In this document: positions 9,287-17,497 of the stretch, in pieces
How positions within the stretch are numbered: the stretch's first letter is position 1
Layout: each line of letters begins with the position of its first letter
Origin: Acetobacter nitrogenifigens DSM 23921 = NBRC 105050
Lineage (GTDB): Bacteria > Pseudomonadota > Alphaproteobacteria > Acetobacterales > Acetobacteraceae
Assembly (NCBI RefSeq): GCF_000429165.1
Contig: NZ_AUBI01000001.1
Coordinates: forward strand, 545,939 to 609,938
Length of the DNA: 64,000 bases
Reading direction: 5' to 3'
Position numbers and translations under genes: made by a program
Notes under the pieces: model-generated
What the model was told of the DNA's origin: nothing
Database searches by the model: none
Seen by the model: the letters and a program-made list of their open reading frames with translations, nothing else

Positions 9287-9683
9287 GTTGTTGTCCTGCG
9301 CTTTTCTTTTTTTTATTGTTGCGGCCGATTAATGTTGAACGCGCGGAGATTGTCGTATCCCCTTCCCCGAAACGGGCGCGCAAAATGTCAGTTTCACCAT
9401 TAAAGCAGATTTACCGCCACTGGCGAGAGCGCTTTGCGATGCTGGCCCTGCGTAGCGCGCCGGGCTTCCTCACAAACACGATATATTTTTATTTAGACAT
9501 GCATCGTCCCGCGTTCCCTACCACGCGTCTGATCCATGATCGACCAGCCGCGCCGGTTGATTTGTAACGAAAGGCGGCGGCAGGAACCACCGGGTTTCCC
9601 GGAAAAAACACACCGTCGCTCCGGCCACCAGAGCGGCGGACGCAGTACTGCCCACCGGACATCGCGTTTGTCCGACCTCTCCT
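9287..9683. other. hfq leader / ntrX trailer region
   Basis: About 400 bases without a credible gene. The minus-strand A-tract at about 9301-9314 lies immediately before hfq and gives it an A-rich leader. I saw no clear -35/-10 pair, although hfq is likely to have its own promoter given the distance from ntrX. Confidence 0.45.
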
Positions 9684-11072
9684 CTATACCCCGGCGCGTT
9701 CGTCCGCTGTCACTCCAAGCTGTTTCAGCTTGCGATGCAGGGCGCTACGCTCCATGCCGACAAATCCAGCTGTCCGGCTGATGTTGCCGCCAAATCGCAA
9801 AAGCTGGGCCTGCAGATATTGTGTCTCGAACAGGTCTCGCGCCTCGCGTAACGGCAGACTCATCACGTCGGCGTTCGAATCCAGCTTCAGAAGGGCGGGA
9901 GCGCCTTCCGCTATTGTCGAAGGCAGCATATCCGCGCGAATCGGTTCAGTCCCGTTGCCCGGCATCATGATGAGCAGGCGCTCCATCAGATTCCGTAACT
10001 CTCGCGCGTTGCCGGGCCATTCATAAGCCTGCAACGCCGCAATGGCGTCCATGCTCAGTTCCCGCACCGGCAGTCCCGCCGATTCGGCCGCGCGCGTGAG
10101 AAACAGCCGCGCGAGATCCGGAATGTCCTCGCGCCGTTCGCGCAGGCTGGGCACACGCACCGGCACAACGGCGAGCCTGTAGAACAGATCCTCACGGAAT
10201 CGACCCGCCGCGATCTCCACATGCAGATCACGATTGGTGGTGGAGATCACCCGCACGTCGACACGCACGCGCGTAGCTCCGCCAATTCGTTCGAAACTTT
10301 GATCCTGAAGCGCGCGGACGATCTTGCCCTGCGTCTCGATCGGCATGTCCGAAATTTCGTCGAGCAGCAGCGTGCCGCCATGCGCACGTTCCAGAACGCC
10401 GATGCGTCGCGGCGCTCCCTCCGGCCCCTCGAGGCCGAACAGCTCCTCTTCGAACCGGCTCGGCGCCAGGGTGGCGCAGTTTAGCGCAATGAACGGGCCT
10501 TCCGCGCGACGCGACCGCGCGTGAATCATGCGCGCCGCCACTTCCTTGCCTGCGCCGGGAGAACCTGTGATCAGCACGCGCGATCCCGTCGGGGCGACGC
10601 GTTCAACCTGCGTGCGAACGGCTGCGATCGCAGCGCTTTCTCCGAACAGCGTGGTTTCCGGTCCGGCGCGAAGACGCAGTTCCGCGTTTTCACGCGCCAG
10701 ACGCGACGCCTCGATCGCGCGACGCGTCACCACGAGCAGGCGATCCGACTGGAAAGGCTTTTCAATAAAATCGTACGCGCCGTGCTGAAGAGCCGCGACG
10801 GCCGTCTCGATCGTGCCGTGCCCGGAAATCATCACGACCGGAACGGAGGGGTCCTCCGCGTGCATAGTCTTGAGAATGTCGAGGCCGTCCAGCTTCGATC
10901 CCTGCAACCAGATATCCTGGATCACCAGCGCAGGGCGGCGGGCGCGGAACGCCGCAAGCGCAGCCTCCGAATCACCGGCTACCCGGGTCTCGTATCCTTC
11001 GTCATGCAGCACGCCTTCGATGAGCATGCGGATATCCGGCTCGTCATCAACGATCAGGACTTCATACGCCAT
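9684..11072 (-). CDS. ntrX: nitrogen-assimilation response regulator NtrX
   Basis: A 462-residue response regulator partnered with NtrY. The receiver domain has acidic residues at 10-11 and phosphoacceptor Asp53 (VIQDIWLQG). The AAA+ domain has Walker A GSPGAGKE (170-177) and Walker B LLLDEISD (236-243). The sigma-54 contact loop GAFTGA is absent: at 211-226 the sequence reads LFGLEGPEGAPRRIGV. This is expected of alphaproteobacterial NtrX and suggests it is not a classical sigma-54 activator. A Fis-type helix-turn-helix (GGNISRTAGFVGMERSALHRK) ends the protein. It overlaps ntrY by 11 bases, indicating translational coupling. Confidence 0.95.
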   Translation of the reverse strand: MAYEVLIVDDEPDIRMLIEGVLHDEGYETRVAGDSEAALAAFRARRPALVIQDIWLQGSKLDGLDILKTMHAEDPSVPVVMISGHGTIETAVAALQHGAYDFIEKPFQSDRLLVVTRRAIEASRLARENAELRLRAGPETTLFGESAAIAAVRTQVERVAPTGSRVLITGSPGAGKEVAARMIHARSRRAEGPFIALNCATLAPSRFEEELFGLEGPEGAPRRIGVLERAHGGTLLLDEISDMPIETQGKIVRALQDQSFERIGGATRVRVDVRVISTTNRDLHVEIAAGRFREDLFYRLAVVPVRVPSLRERREDIPDLARLFLTRAAESAGLPVRELSMDAIAALQAYEWPGNARELRNLMERLLIMMPGNGTEPIRADMLPSTIAEGAPALLKLDSNADVMSLPLREARDLFETQYLQAQLLRFGGNISRTAGFVGMERSALHRKLKQLGVTADERAGV

Positions 11073-13440
11073 CGTTTTCTTTCCGTGCTGAATCCTTGAC
11101 GGGTAAAATCAGAACTGCCTCGCTTCCCGGGCACCCGGGCCGATCGGAGAGTTGAACACTGCCCTCATGGTCTTCCATGATTTTCTTCACGATGGCCAGC
11201 CCCAGACCGGTTCCCTTCGGCTTGTGAGTGACATACGGCTCGGTCAGCCGATCCCGGTCTGCCTGCGGCAAACCGACCCCGTCGTCCACTATGGCTATGC
11301 TCACCCGCCCGTCCTTCTCCGTGATTTCGACAGTGATCGCGCCGATCACGCCATCCGGATGATGAACGCGTTGAGCGTCCCCAACGTTGTCGTCCCGCCT
11401 GTCTGCAGCCAGCGCCATACCGTTCGCCCGGCCGGTCATCGAGATGGCGTCAGCGGCGTTTTGCAACAGATTGGTCAGCGCCTGCCCGATCTGCCGCCTG
11501 TCGCACGGCGCGACAGGTCCATGCTCCGGCCCGATCACCGAATAGGCGATCTCCGGGTGGGCGTCGCGCTGAAGCACCAGAGCCTCCCGCACGATGCGCG
11601 ACACGTCCTCCATCGCGATTTTCGGCTGAGGCATGCGCGCGAAGGACGAAAATTCGTCCACCATCCGTCCGATGTCCCCGACCTGCCGCACGATGGTGTC
11701 CGCACATTGCTGGAACGTCTCGGGATCAGACGTGATTTCCCGTAGGAAACGGCGCTTCAGACGTTCCGCCGCCAACTGGATCGGGGTCAGGGGGTTCTTG
11801 ATCTCGTGGGCGATACGGCGCGCTACATCGGCCCACGCAGCCTTCCGCTGGGCCGCCTGCAACGCTGTGATGTCATCAAAAGTCACCACGTAGCCGCGCG
11901 TGACGCTGCCCCGCAGCTCGGCGGCGACCCGGACCAGCAGCACCCGGCGGTTTCCTGTCGGCCCGATCTGCACTTCCCGCGTCAGCGCGCGGTCCGAGCC
12001 CTGACGCAGGTCGTCGAGGATGGAGGCGAACTCGGGAATCGCGTCCGACAGCTTTTCACCGACCGCGAGCGTGAGGTCGCGGTTGAGCAACTCCGATGCG
12101 GCCCGGTTCGGCAGTTCGACCCGCGTCAGCGCGTCGAGGCCGATCACGCCTGCCGACACGCCCGATAGCACCGCCTCCGTGAAGCGGCGCCGTTCATTAA
12201 TTTGCGCGTAGGCCGACATCAGTTCCGAACGCTGGCTCGACAGTTCGTCGGTCATCCGGTTGAACGCCCGCGACAGGCTGGTGATTTCGTCGTCGCCGCC
12301 GCCTTCAGGCACGCGGACTGCAAGATCGCCCTCACTGATTCGACGCGACGCGACCATCAGAAGCCCGAGGGGCCTTGCTATCTGGTTTGCGAGCGCAAGC
12401 CCCATCAACGCGGCCATCGCGAGGACCAGAAGCGCCACCAGCGCAAAAATCATCACGAACGTGAACTGAATTTTCGCGCGGTTGTTGTTCAGGCGGTGGT
12501 AATCCGCGACGACGCGCTCGGTCTTGCGCATGTGGCCGACGATTTCCGGGTCGACCGGGCGTGTTATCACCAGCATCAATTCCGGTGTGACGCCCAGGGA
12601 GACGACCGCCCGCACAGATTTTTCGTCCGGACTGTCATAAATCGCGACGTCGTTCGCCCGCGCCATCATCGTGGCGGCTGGCGGCGGAAGCGGCTCGTTG
12701 TAACCGGCGTGGCTCAGCAGGCCGCCTGACGCGACGACCTTGTTGGTCAGCGGGTCGTAGACGACCGCCTCGGTCAGTCCTCGCACGGTCGCCTGACTGT
12801 CCAGCATTTCCCCCAGACTGGCCGGGTCGTGCATCAGATCCCCGCCATTGCCGGACAACTCGTTTTCCGCGCTGACAAGGTAGTTGGAGAGAGAGAAGGC
12901 GTCTGTTCGGATATTAGCGTTGTGTTCGGTCAGATATCCGCGCGACGCGAGCAACGCCTCGTTCAGGGCCGTATTGACCCGGTCGGAGAACCATATCTGG
13001 ATGCCGTAATTGAAGAACAGCGTCGCGAACACGCCGACGAGGATAGTCGGAGCGACGGCGACAAGGCCGAACAAGGCCACAAGCCGGACATGCAGCCGCG
13101 TCCCAGCCAGCCCGCTACGCGTATCGGCGAGGACGCTACGGACGCGCGACCCGAAAATGAGCGCAAGCAGGATGAGCGCAAGCGCGTTTCCGACGAACAC
13201 GCAGGTCTGCAGCACCGGATGGTGAGCCAACGCCGAGCCGCCTGAAAGCACCACGAACGTCGCGAATCCCAGAACCAGCGCGAGCGCGACCAGAATGACG
13301 ACGACGCTGCGCAGGTCGAGCGCCCAGCGCATGCGTCCAAGCAGCAGGCGCCGCTCCTGCCCCTCGCCCGCCGCCGGAGCGTTCGCTGCGGACGGGGCGT
13401 CCGCCCGCGAAGCCTTTGCGGATGTTTCGTGCCCGCTCAT
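11062..13440 (-). CDS. ntrY: sensor histidine kinase NtrY
   Basis: A 792-residue membrane kinase. Four hydrophobic segments occupy roughly residues 45-160 and 325-355, flanking a periplasmic region. A HAMP domain (about 355-410), a PAS domain and the kinase core follow. The H-box is RRIAHEIKNPLTPIQLA, and the N, G1 and G2 boxes are seen as NLLQNAADAI, VDDGVGLP and KGTGLGLAIVKKI. In Caulobacter, Brucella and Rhodobacter relatives NtrYX responds to nitrogen or redox/envelope signals. It lies 67 bases after ntrC in the same operon. A disordered Ala-rich tail precedes the first helix. Confidence 0.95.
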   Translation of the reverse strand: MSGHETSAKASRADAPSAANAPAAGEGQERRLLLGRMRWALDLRSVVVILVALALVLGFATFVVLSGGSALAHHPVLQTCVFVGNALALILLALIFGSRVRSVLADTRSGLAGTRLHVRLVALFGLVAVAPTILVGVFATLFFNYGIQIWFSDRVNTALNEALLASRGYLTEHNANIRTDAFSLSNYLVSAENELSGNGGDLMHDPASLGEMLDSQATVRGLTEAVVYDPLTNKVVASGGLLSHAGYNEPLPPPAATMMARANDVAIYDSPDEKSVRAVVSLGVTPELMLVITRPVDPEIVGHMRKTERVVADYHRLNNNRAKIQFTFVMIFALVALLVLAMAALMGLALANQIARPLGLLMVASRRISEGDLAVRVPEGGGDDEITSLSRAFNRMTDELSSQRSELMSAYAQINERRRFTEAVLSGVSAGVIGLDALTRVELPNRAASELLNRDLTLAVGEKLSDAIPEFASILDDLRQGSDRALTREVQIGPTGNRRVLLVRVAAELRGSVTRGYVVTFDDITALQAAQRKAAWADVARRIAHEIKNPLTPIQLAAERLKRRFLREITSDPETFQQCADTIVRQVGDIGRMVDEFSSFARMPQPKIAMEDVSRIVREALVLQRDAHPEIAYSVIGPEHGPVAPCDRRQIGQALTNLLQNAADAISMTGRANGMALAADRRDDNVGDAQRVHHPDGVIGAITVEITEKDGRVSIAIVDDGVGLPQADRDRLTEPYVTHKPKGTGLGLAIVKKIMEDHEGSVQLSDRPGCPGSEAVLILPVKDSARKENDGV

Positions 13441-13507
13441 CGACGAAGCCCCGGTTTAGTAGGTGGACAGAGCCGTATGCCTGTGGCGCGCAGCGCGTCG
13501 TCGCGCC

Positions 13508-14977
13508 TCAATCGGCCTCCCTCGCGATCGGCCCCTTCATCACGGGAATGTTCAGATCGCGGATCTTCTTGCGCAGCGTGTTCCGGTTAAGGCCCAGCAT
13601 CGCCGCCGCCTTGATCTGATTGCCCCGCGTCGCTGCAAGCGTCATCTGAATCAGCGGCCGTTCGACTTCGGCGATCACCTTGTCATACACATCCTGCAAG
13701 GGGGCGCCGTCATTGCCTGCTGCGAAGTAGCGCCTGATATGGCGGCTCACCGCATCGGAGAGCGTCTCGTCATCCGAGGAAGCTGCCTGATGGCTGGCGG
13801 CGCGAGAGTCCTCGCGCACGCTTTCGGACAGTTCATGGTCGATCAATGCGCCTGTGATGGTCTCCTGCGGATACAGCGCGGTCACGCGCCGCATCAGGTT
13901 CTCGAGCTCACGCACGTTGCCGGGCCACCGCCATGCCTGCAATCGCGCAAGGGCGTCTTCAGACAGCTGCTTGGGAAGGCCGCCCTCCGAACAACGCTCC
14001 AGAAAATGCTGTGCGAGCAGCGGAATGTCCTCCACCCGCTCGCGCAGGGGCGGCAGGCGGATCGGCACGACATTGAGGCGATAAAACAAATCTTCCCTAA
14101 AGGCGCCCGCACGGATCATCTGGTTGAGGTCGCGGTGCGTCGCAGCCACGATCCGGACGTTCGCCTTGATGGGGTTGCGGCCGCCCGCAGATGTGAATTC
14201 GCCGTCTTGCAGCACCCGCAGCAGGCGCGTCTGCGCCTCCAGCGGCATGTCGCCAATCTCGTCGAGAAACAGCGTCCCTCCCGCCGCCTGCTCGAAGCGA
14301 CCCGGATTGCGCGCCGTGGCGCCGTTGAAGGCTCCGCGTTCATGGCCGAACAACTCGCTCTCGATCTGGTCGCGCGGGATCGCCGCCATGTTCACCGCCA
14401 CGAAAGGCCCTGTGCGACGCCGTCCGTAATCGTGCAGCGCCCGAGCCACGAGCTCCTTGCCCGTGCCGCTCTCCCCGTTGATCATCACAGTCAGATCGGA
14501 CGTCGTGAGGCGGGCGATGATGCGATAGATATCCTGCATCGCCATCGAGCGGCCGATCAGCGGCATCCCGTCGTCGCCTTGCGGCGGGACGCTCAGGCCC
14601 GACGCAGGCGCAGGCGTGGCAAGCGCGCGCTCGACGACGGCGAGAAGCTCAGTGAGGTCGAACGGTTTTGGCAGATATTCGAAGGCGCCGCGCTGCGTGG
14701 CCTTCACTGCGGTCACCAGCGTGGATTGCGCACTCATCACCAGCACCCGCAGGTCAGGACGGGCGCGACGAATGCGCGGAATGAGGTCGAGACCGTTCTC
14801 GTCCGGCATGACGACGTCGGTGATGACCAGATCGCCCTCGCCGTCTTCCACCCATTGCCACAGCGCGCTTGCACTAGCTGTGGAACGCACCTGGTATCCA
14901 GCCCGCCCGAGGGCCTGACTGAGAACCGTGCGGATCGACCGATCATCGTCGGCGATCAGGATCGTGGGCAAAGTCAT
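13508..14977 (-). CDS. ntrC: nitrogen regulation response regulator NtrC
   Basis: A 489-residue sigma-54-dependent activator. The receiver carries Asp54 (VITDVVMPD). The AAA+ domain has Walker A GESGTGKE (168-175), the sigma-54 contact loop written GAFNGA (215-220) and Walker [11 protein letters not shown]. The C-terminal Fis-type helix-turn-helix is [20 protein letters not shown]. The usual loop is GAFTGA, so the threonine is replaced by asparagine, an unusual change in the residue that contacts sigma-54. rpoN is present elsewhere in this window. It follows ntrB after 132 bases, in the canonical operon order. Confidence 0.95.
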   Translation of the reverse strand: MTLPTILIADDDRSIRTVLSQALGRAGYQVRSTASASALWQWVEDGEGDLVITDVVMPDENGLDLIPRIRRARPDLRVLVMSAQSTLVTAVKATQRGAFEYLPKPFDLTELLAVVERALATPAPASGLSVPPQGDDGMPLIGRSMAMQDIYRIIARLTTSDLTVMINGESGTGKELVARALHDYGRRRTGPFVAVNMAAIPRDQIESELFGHERGAFNGATARNPGRFEQAAGGTLFLDEIGDMPLEAQTRLLRVLQDGEFTSAGGRNPIKANVRIVAATHRDLNQMIRAGAFREDLFYRLNVVPIRLPPLRERVEDIPLLAQHFLERCSEGGLPKQLSEDALARLQAWRWPGNVRELENLMRRVTALYPQETITGALIDHELSESVREDSRAASHQAASSDDETLSDAVSRHIRRYFAAGNDGAPLQDVYDKVIAEVERPLIQMTLAATRGNQIKAAAMLGLNRNTLRKKIRDLNIPVMKGPIAREAD

Positions 14978-15109
14978 AGGAACGGAATATCTCTCGAAAA
15001 CAGGATAGCCCGCATGCAGGCGGGAAATGAACAGAAGCCGGCTTCGGCTCGCGCAGGCACTACAGCAAGCAGCGCCCGATCTCCAGACGCCGCCTCGTCG
15101 GACGGCAGT

Positions 15110-16258
15110 TTAAGCAACCGCGCCGGTTTCCTCGGTCACCACCGGCAAATGCAGACTGACCTCCGTGCACCCCGGACGGCTTTCGACCTCGATAATGCCG
15201 CCGTGGTCGTTGACGATTTTTCCGGCCAGCGCCAAGCCCAGACCAGACCCCGCGGCCTTGGTGGTCAGAAAAGGCTCGAACAGATGCGGGCGCACGGTTT
15301 CCGATATTCCCGGCCCGGTGTCCCTGATCGTAACGAGCAGCGGAAGGTGCCGTCGCTGCCCGGTCCCCGGCACGGCCAGACGGATGCCTTGCCTATACGC
15401 GGTGGCCAGCGTGATCGTCCCGCTTCCGCCAGCGCCGGTAATGGCTTCGGCGGCGTTCTTCACCAGATTGAGCAGGACCTGAACCAGTTCGTCGCGATTT
15501 CCCCAGACCGGCGGCAAGGACGGATCGTATGATTCGACGATAGGAACGCCACTGGCGACGCCGTTTTCCGCAAGCGTCCGCACATGTTCCAGAACGCGGT
15601 GAATATTGACCGGCCGTCTTCCGACCGGTTTTTCGTTGAAAATCTCCATCCGCTCCACCAGCGAGCGGATACGGTCAGCCTCGTCGCGAATAAGCACCGC
15701 AAGTTCCCGGTCCGTCTCTCCAACGGAGCCCTCCAGCAACTGCGCCGCGCCACGAATGCCCGACAGCGGATTTTTCACTTCGTGCGCGAGAATCGCCGCC
15801 ATGCCAGCCACGCTTCGCGCGGCGGAACGAAACGTAAGCTGTCGGTCCAGCGCCTTCGCCGCAGATTCGTCCTGAAAGACCAGCAGCACCTGCCCAGGGA
15901 AGTCCGGCACGTCCGATCCCTGAACGCTGACGCCGTCATGCTGGAAACGCGGCGTGCTCAGGACCAGTCCGTGCTCCGTCACCGAGCCGCCGATCTCTCG
16001 CACCTGCCTCAACAACAGAAAAAGCGGATGGTCAGGAGGCACCAGATCGGAGAGCGGTTCACGCTTGAGCTGAGCCCGCGACCGGGCGAAAAACATCTCG
16101 GCGGCGCTGTTGACGGTCAGGATCGCGTCCCCCGCGCCAATCAGCATCACGGGCGCGGGCAGACAATCCAGCAGCAGGGCGGCCTCAGGGATTCTCTCCT
16201 GAGCGACGGCGCCGGAGACCCCGTCACGCGAGACGCTGCGCGGCGCCAGATGGTTCAT
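15110..16258 (-). CDS. ntrB: nitrogen regulation histidine kinase NtrB
   Basis: A soluble kinase/phosphatase of about 382 residues that controls NtrC under the direction of PII proteins. It has an N-terminal PAS domain ([14 protein letters not shown] onwards), the H-box [19 protein letters not shown], and ATPase motifs [18 protein letters not shown] and [14 protein letters not shown] prefer the ATG at 16258 because it makes an ATGA overlap with the dusB stop; an ATG three codons upstream (16267) is equally in frame. The HEVKNPL wording is typical of NtrB. Confidence 0.95.
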   Translation of the reverse strand: MNHLAPRSVSRDGVSGAVAQERIPEAALLLDCLPAPVMLIGAGDAILTVNSAAEMFFARSRAQLKREPLSDLVPPDHPLFLLLRQVREIGGSVTEHGLVLSTPRFQHDGVSVQGSDVPDFPGQVLLVFQDESAAKALDRQLTFRSAARSVAGMAAILAHEVKNPLSGIRGAAQLLEGSVGETDRELAVLIRDEADRIRSLVERMEIFNEKPVGRRPVNIHRVLEHVRTLAENGVASGVPIVESYDPSLPPVWGNRDELVQVLLNLVKNAAEAITGAGGSGTITLATAYRQGIRLAVPGTGQRRHLPLLVTIRDTGPGISETVRPHLFEPFLTTKAAGSGLGLALAGKIVNDHGGIIEVESRPGCTEVSLHLPVVTEETGAVA

Positions 16259-17376
16259 GCCGCGCACAACGCTTCCGTCCGTTCATCCACTTCTCCGCCA
16301 TCTGCGGAGGCGGCGTCGAGCACACGCGATTTCCGGACTTCCCGCACTGCGCCAGCGGCGATCTGCCTGTCGTAAAACGCGTTGATCGCGCCAATGACCT
16401 CGTCAACGTCGTCCATGCGGTTCACCGCCGAACGAAAGCCCGCGGAATCCGGAAGGCCGGCGGAGTACCAGGACACGTGCTTGCGGGCCAGACGCATGCC
16501 GGGCCCCCGCCCGAAATGCGCGAGCATGGCGTCGTAGTGCTCGAGCACAATGGTCCGCTCCGTCGGCAGATCCGGGTCTGCTGGCGTCACGCCGGTTCTC
16601 AGCGCCTGCGCCACCTGCGCCAGAAACCATGGCCGACCGTAACAGCCGCGGCCGATCATCACGCCAGCAGCTCCGGAACGCGCCAGAGCCTCGCGCGCAT
16701 CCTCGACCGTCAGAATGTCGCCGTTGACGATGACTGGAATCCGCACCGCATCCTTGACGTTGCGGACGAAGCCCCAGTCAGCGACGCCATTGTAAAACTG
16801 CTGGCGCGTGCGGCCATGCACCGTAACCATGCGTATTCCCGCTTCCTGCGCGATACGCGCAAGCGTCGGGGCGTTCAGGTGATCATGATCCCAGCCCATG
16901 CGCATTTTCAGCGTCACCGGCGTGTTCACGGCCTTGACCGTCGCTTCCAGCAGGCGGCCAGCCGCGACTTCGTCACGCATCAGGGCCGATCCGGCCATCT
17001 GCCCGACCGCCACCTTCTTCACAGGGCAGCCGAAATTGATGTCGATGATATTCGCGCCGCGACCGACAGCGATGCGCGCCGCCTCCGCCATCGCATCAGG
17101 ATCGCATCCGGCGAGCTGGATCGAGTTCAGGCCCTCCGGCCCGGCGACCTCCGCCATACGAAGAGTCGCTTCATTCTCCCGCACCATTGCCCACGAAGCG
17201 ATCATTTCGGAGACCACGAGCCCTGCGCCCAAACGCCGGGCAAGACGCCGGAAAGGGACGTCCGTCACGCCCGCCATCGGCGCGAGGATGACCGGCGTCT
17301 CCAGAATCACGCCGCCGAGGTCAATCGGCGACAAACCAGCTGCGCGTTCGCCCGTGTTTTGAGTGCTGCCTACCAT
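16255..17376 (-). CDS. dusB: tRNA-dihydrouridine synthase B (NifR3)
   Basis: A 373-residue FMN enzyme reducing uridines in the tRNA D-loop. The TIM barrel begins [16 protein letters not shown], and the catalytic cysteine is in [11 protein letters not shown]. Other landmarks are [25 protein letters not shown] and [11 protein letters not shown]. In alphaproteobacteria this gene (historically nifR3) is the first of the ntrBC operon, as here. The ATG sits only six bases after a good -10 hexamer, so the transcript may be leaderless. The first ~17 residues are family-variable. Confidence 0.95.
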   Translation of the reverse strand: MVGSTQNTGERAAGLSPIDLGGVILETPVILAPMAGVTDVPFRRLARRLGAGLVVSEMIASWAMVRENEATLRMAEVAGPEGLNSIQLAGCDPDAMAEAARIAVGRGANIIDINFGCPVKKVAVGQMAGSALMRDEVAAGRLLEATVKAVNTPVTLKMRMGWDHDHLNAPTLARIAQEAGIRMVTVHGRTRQQFYNGVADWGFVRNVKDAVRIPVIVNGDILTVEDAREALARSGAAGVMIGRGCYGRPWFLAQVAQALRTGVTPADPDLPTERTIVLEHYDAMLAHFGRGPGMRLARKHVSWYSAGLPDSAGFRSAVNRMDDVDEVIGAINAFYDRQIAAGAVREVRKSRVLDAASADGGEVDERTEALCAA

Positions 17377-17382
17377 TTGAGC

Positions 17383-17411
17383 AATATAGTGCCCGGCCCA
17401 GTGCAGCGCAA
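17383..17411 (-). promoter_or_regulatory. promoter of the dusB-ntrBC operon
   Basis: On the minus strand TTGCGC (17411-17406), a 17-base spacer and TATATT (17388-17383) are followed after only six bases by the dusB ATG (17376). Transcription would begin at or next to the start codon, implying a leaderless mRNA. Confidence 0.55.
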
Positions 17412-17497
17412 TCGGCGTTTCAACCCCTCGTCATGCGCAAGCGATGCGGCTGCCGCCCTTCCCCGCGTTCAACCAAGCTTTTCGGCGTCTTTGTCGT

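Noticed and set aside
13463..15532. 689-codon plus-strand frame opposite ntrC and ntrB
   Set aside because: Shadow of well-supported minus-strand genes in GC-rich DNA; sequence is Arg/His/Gln-rich as antisense translations are.
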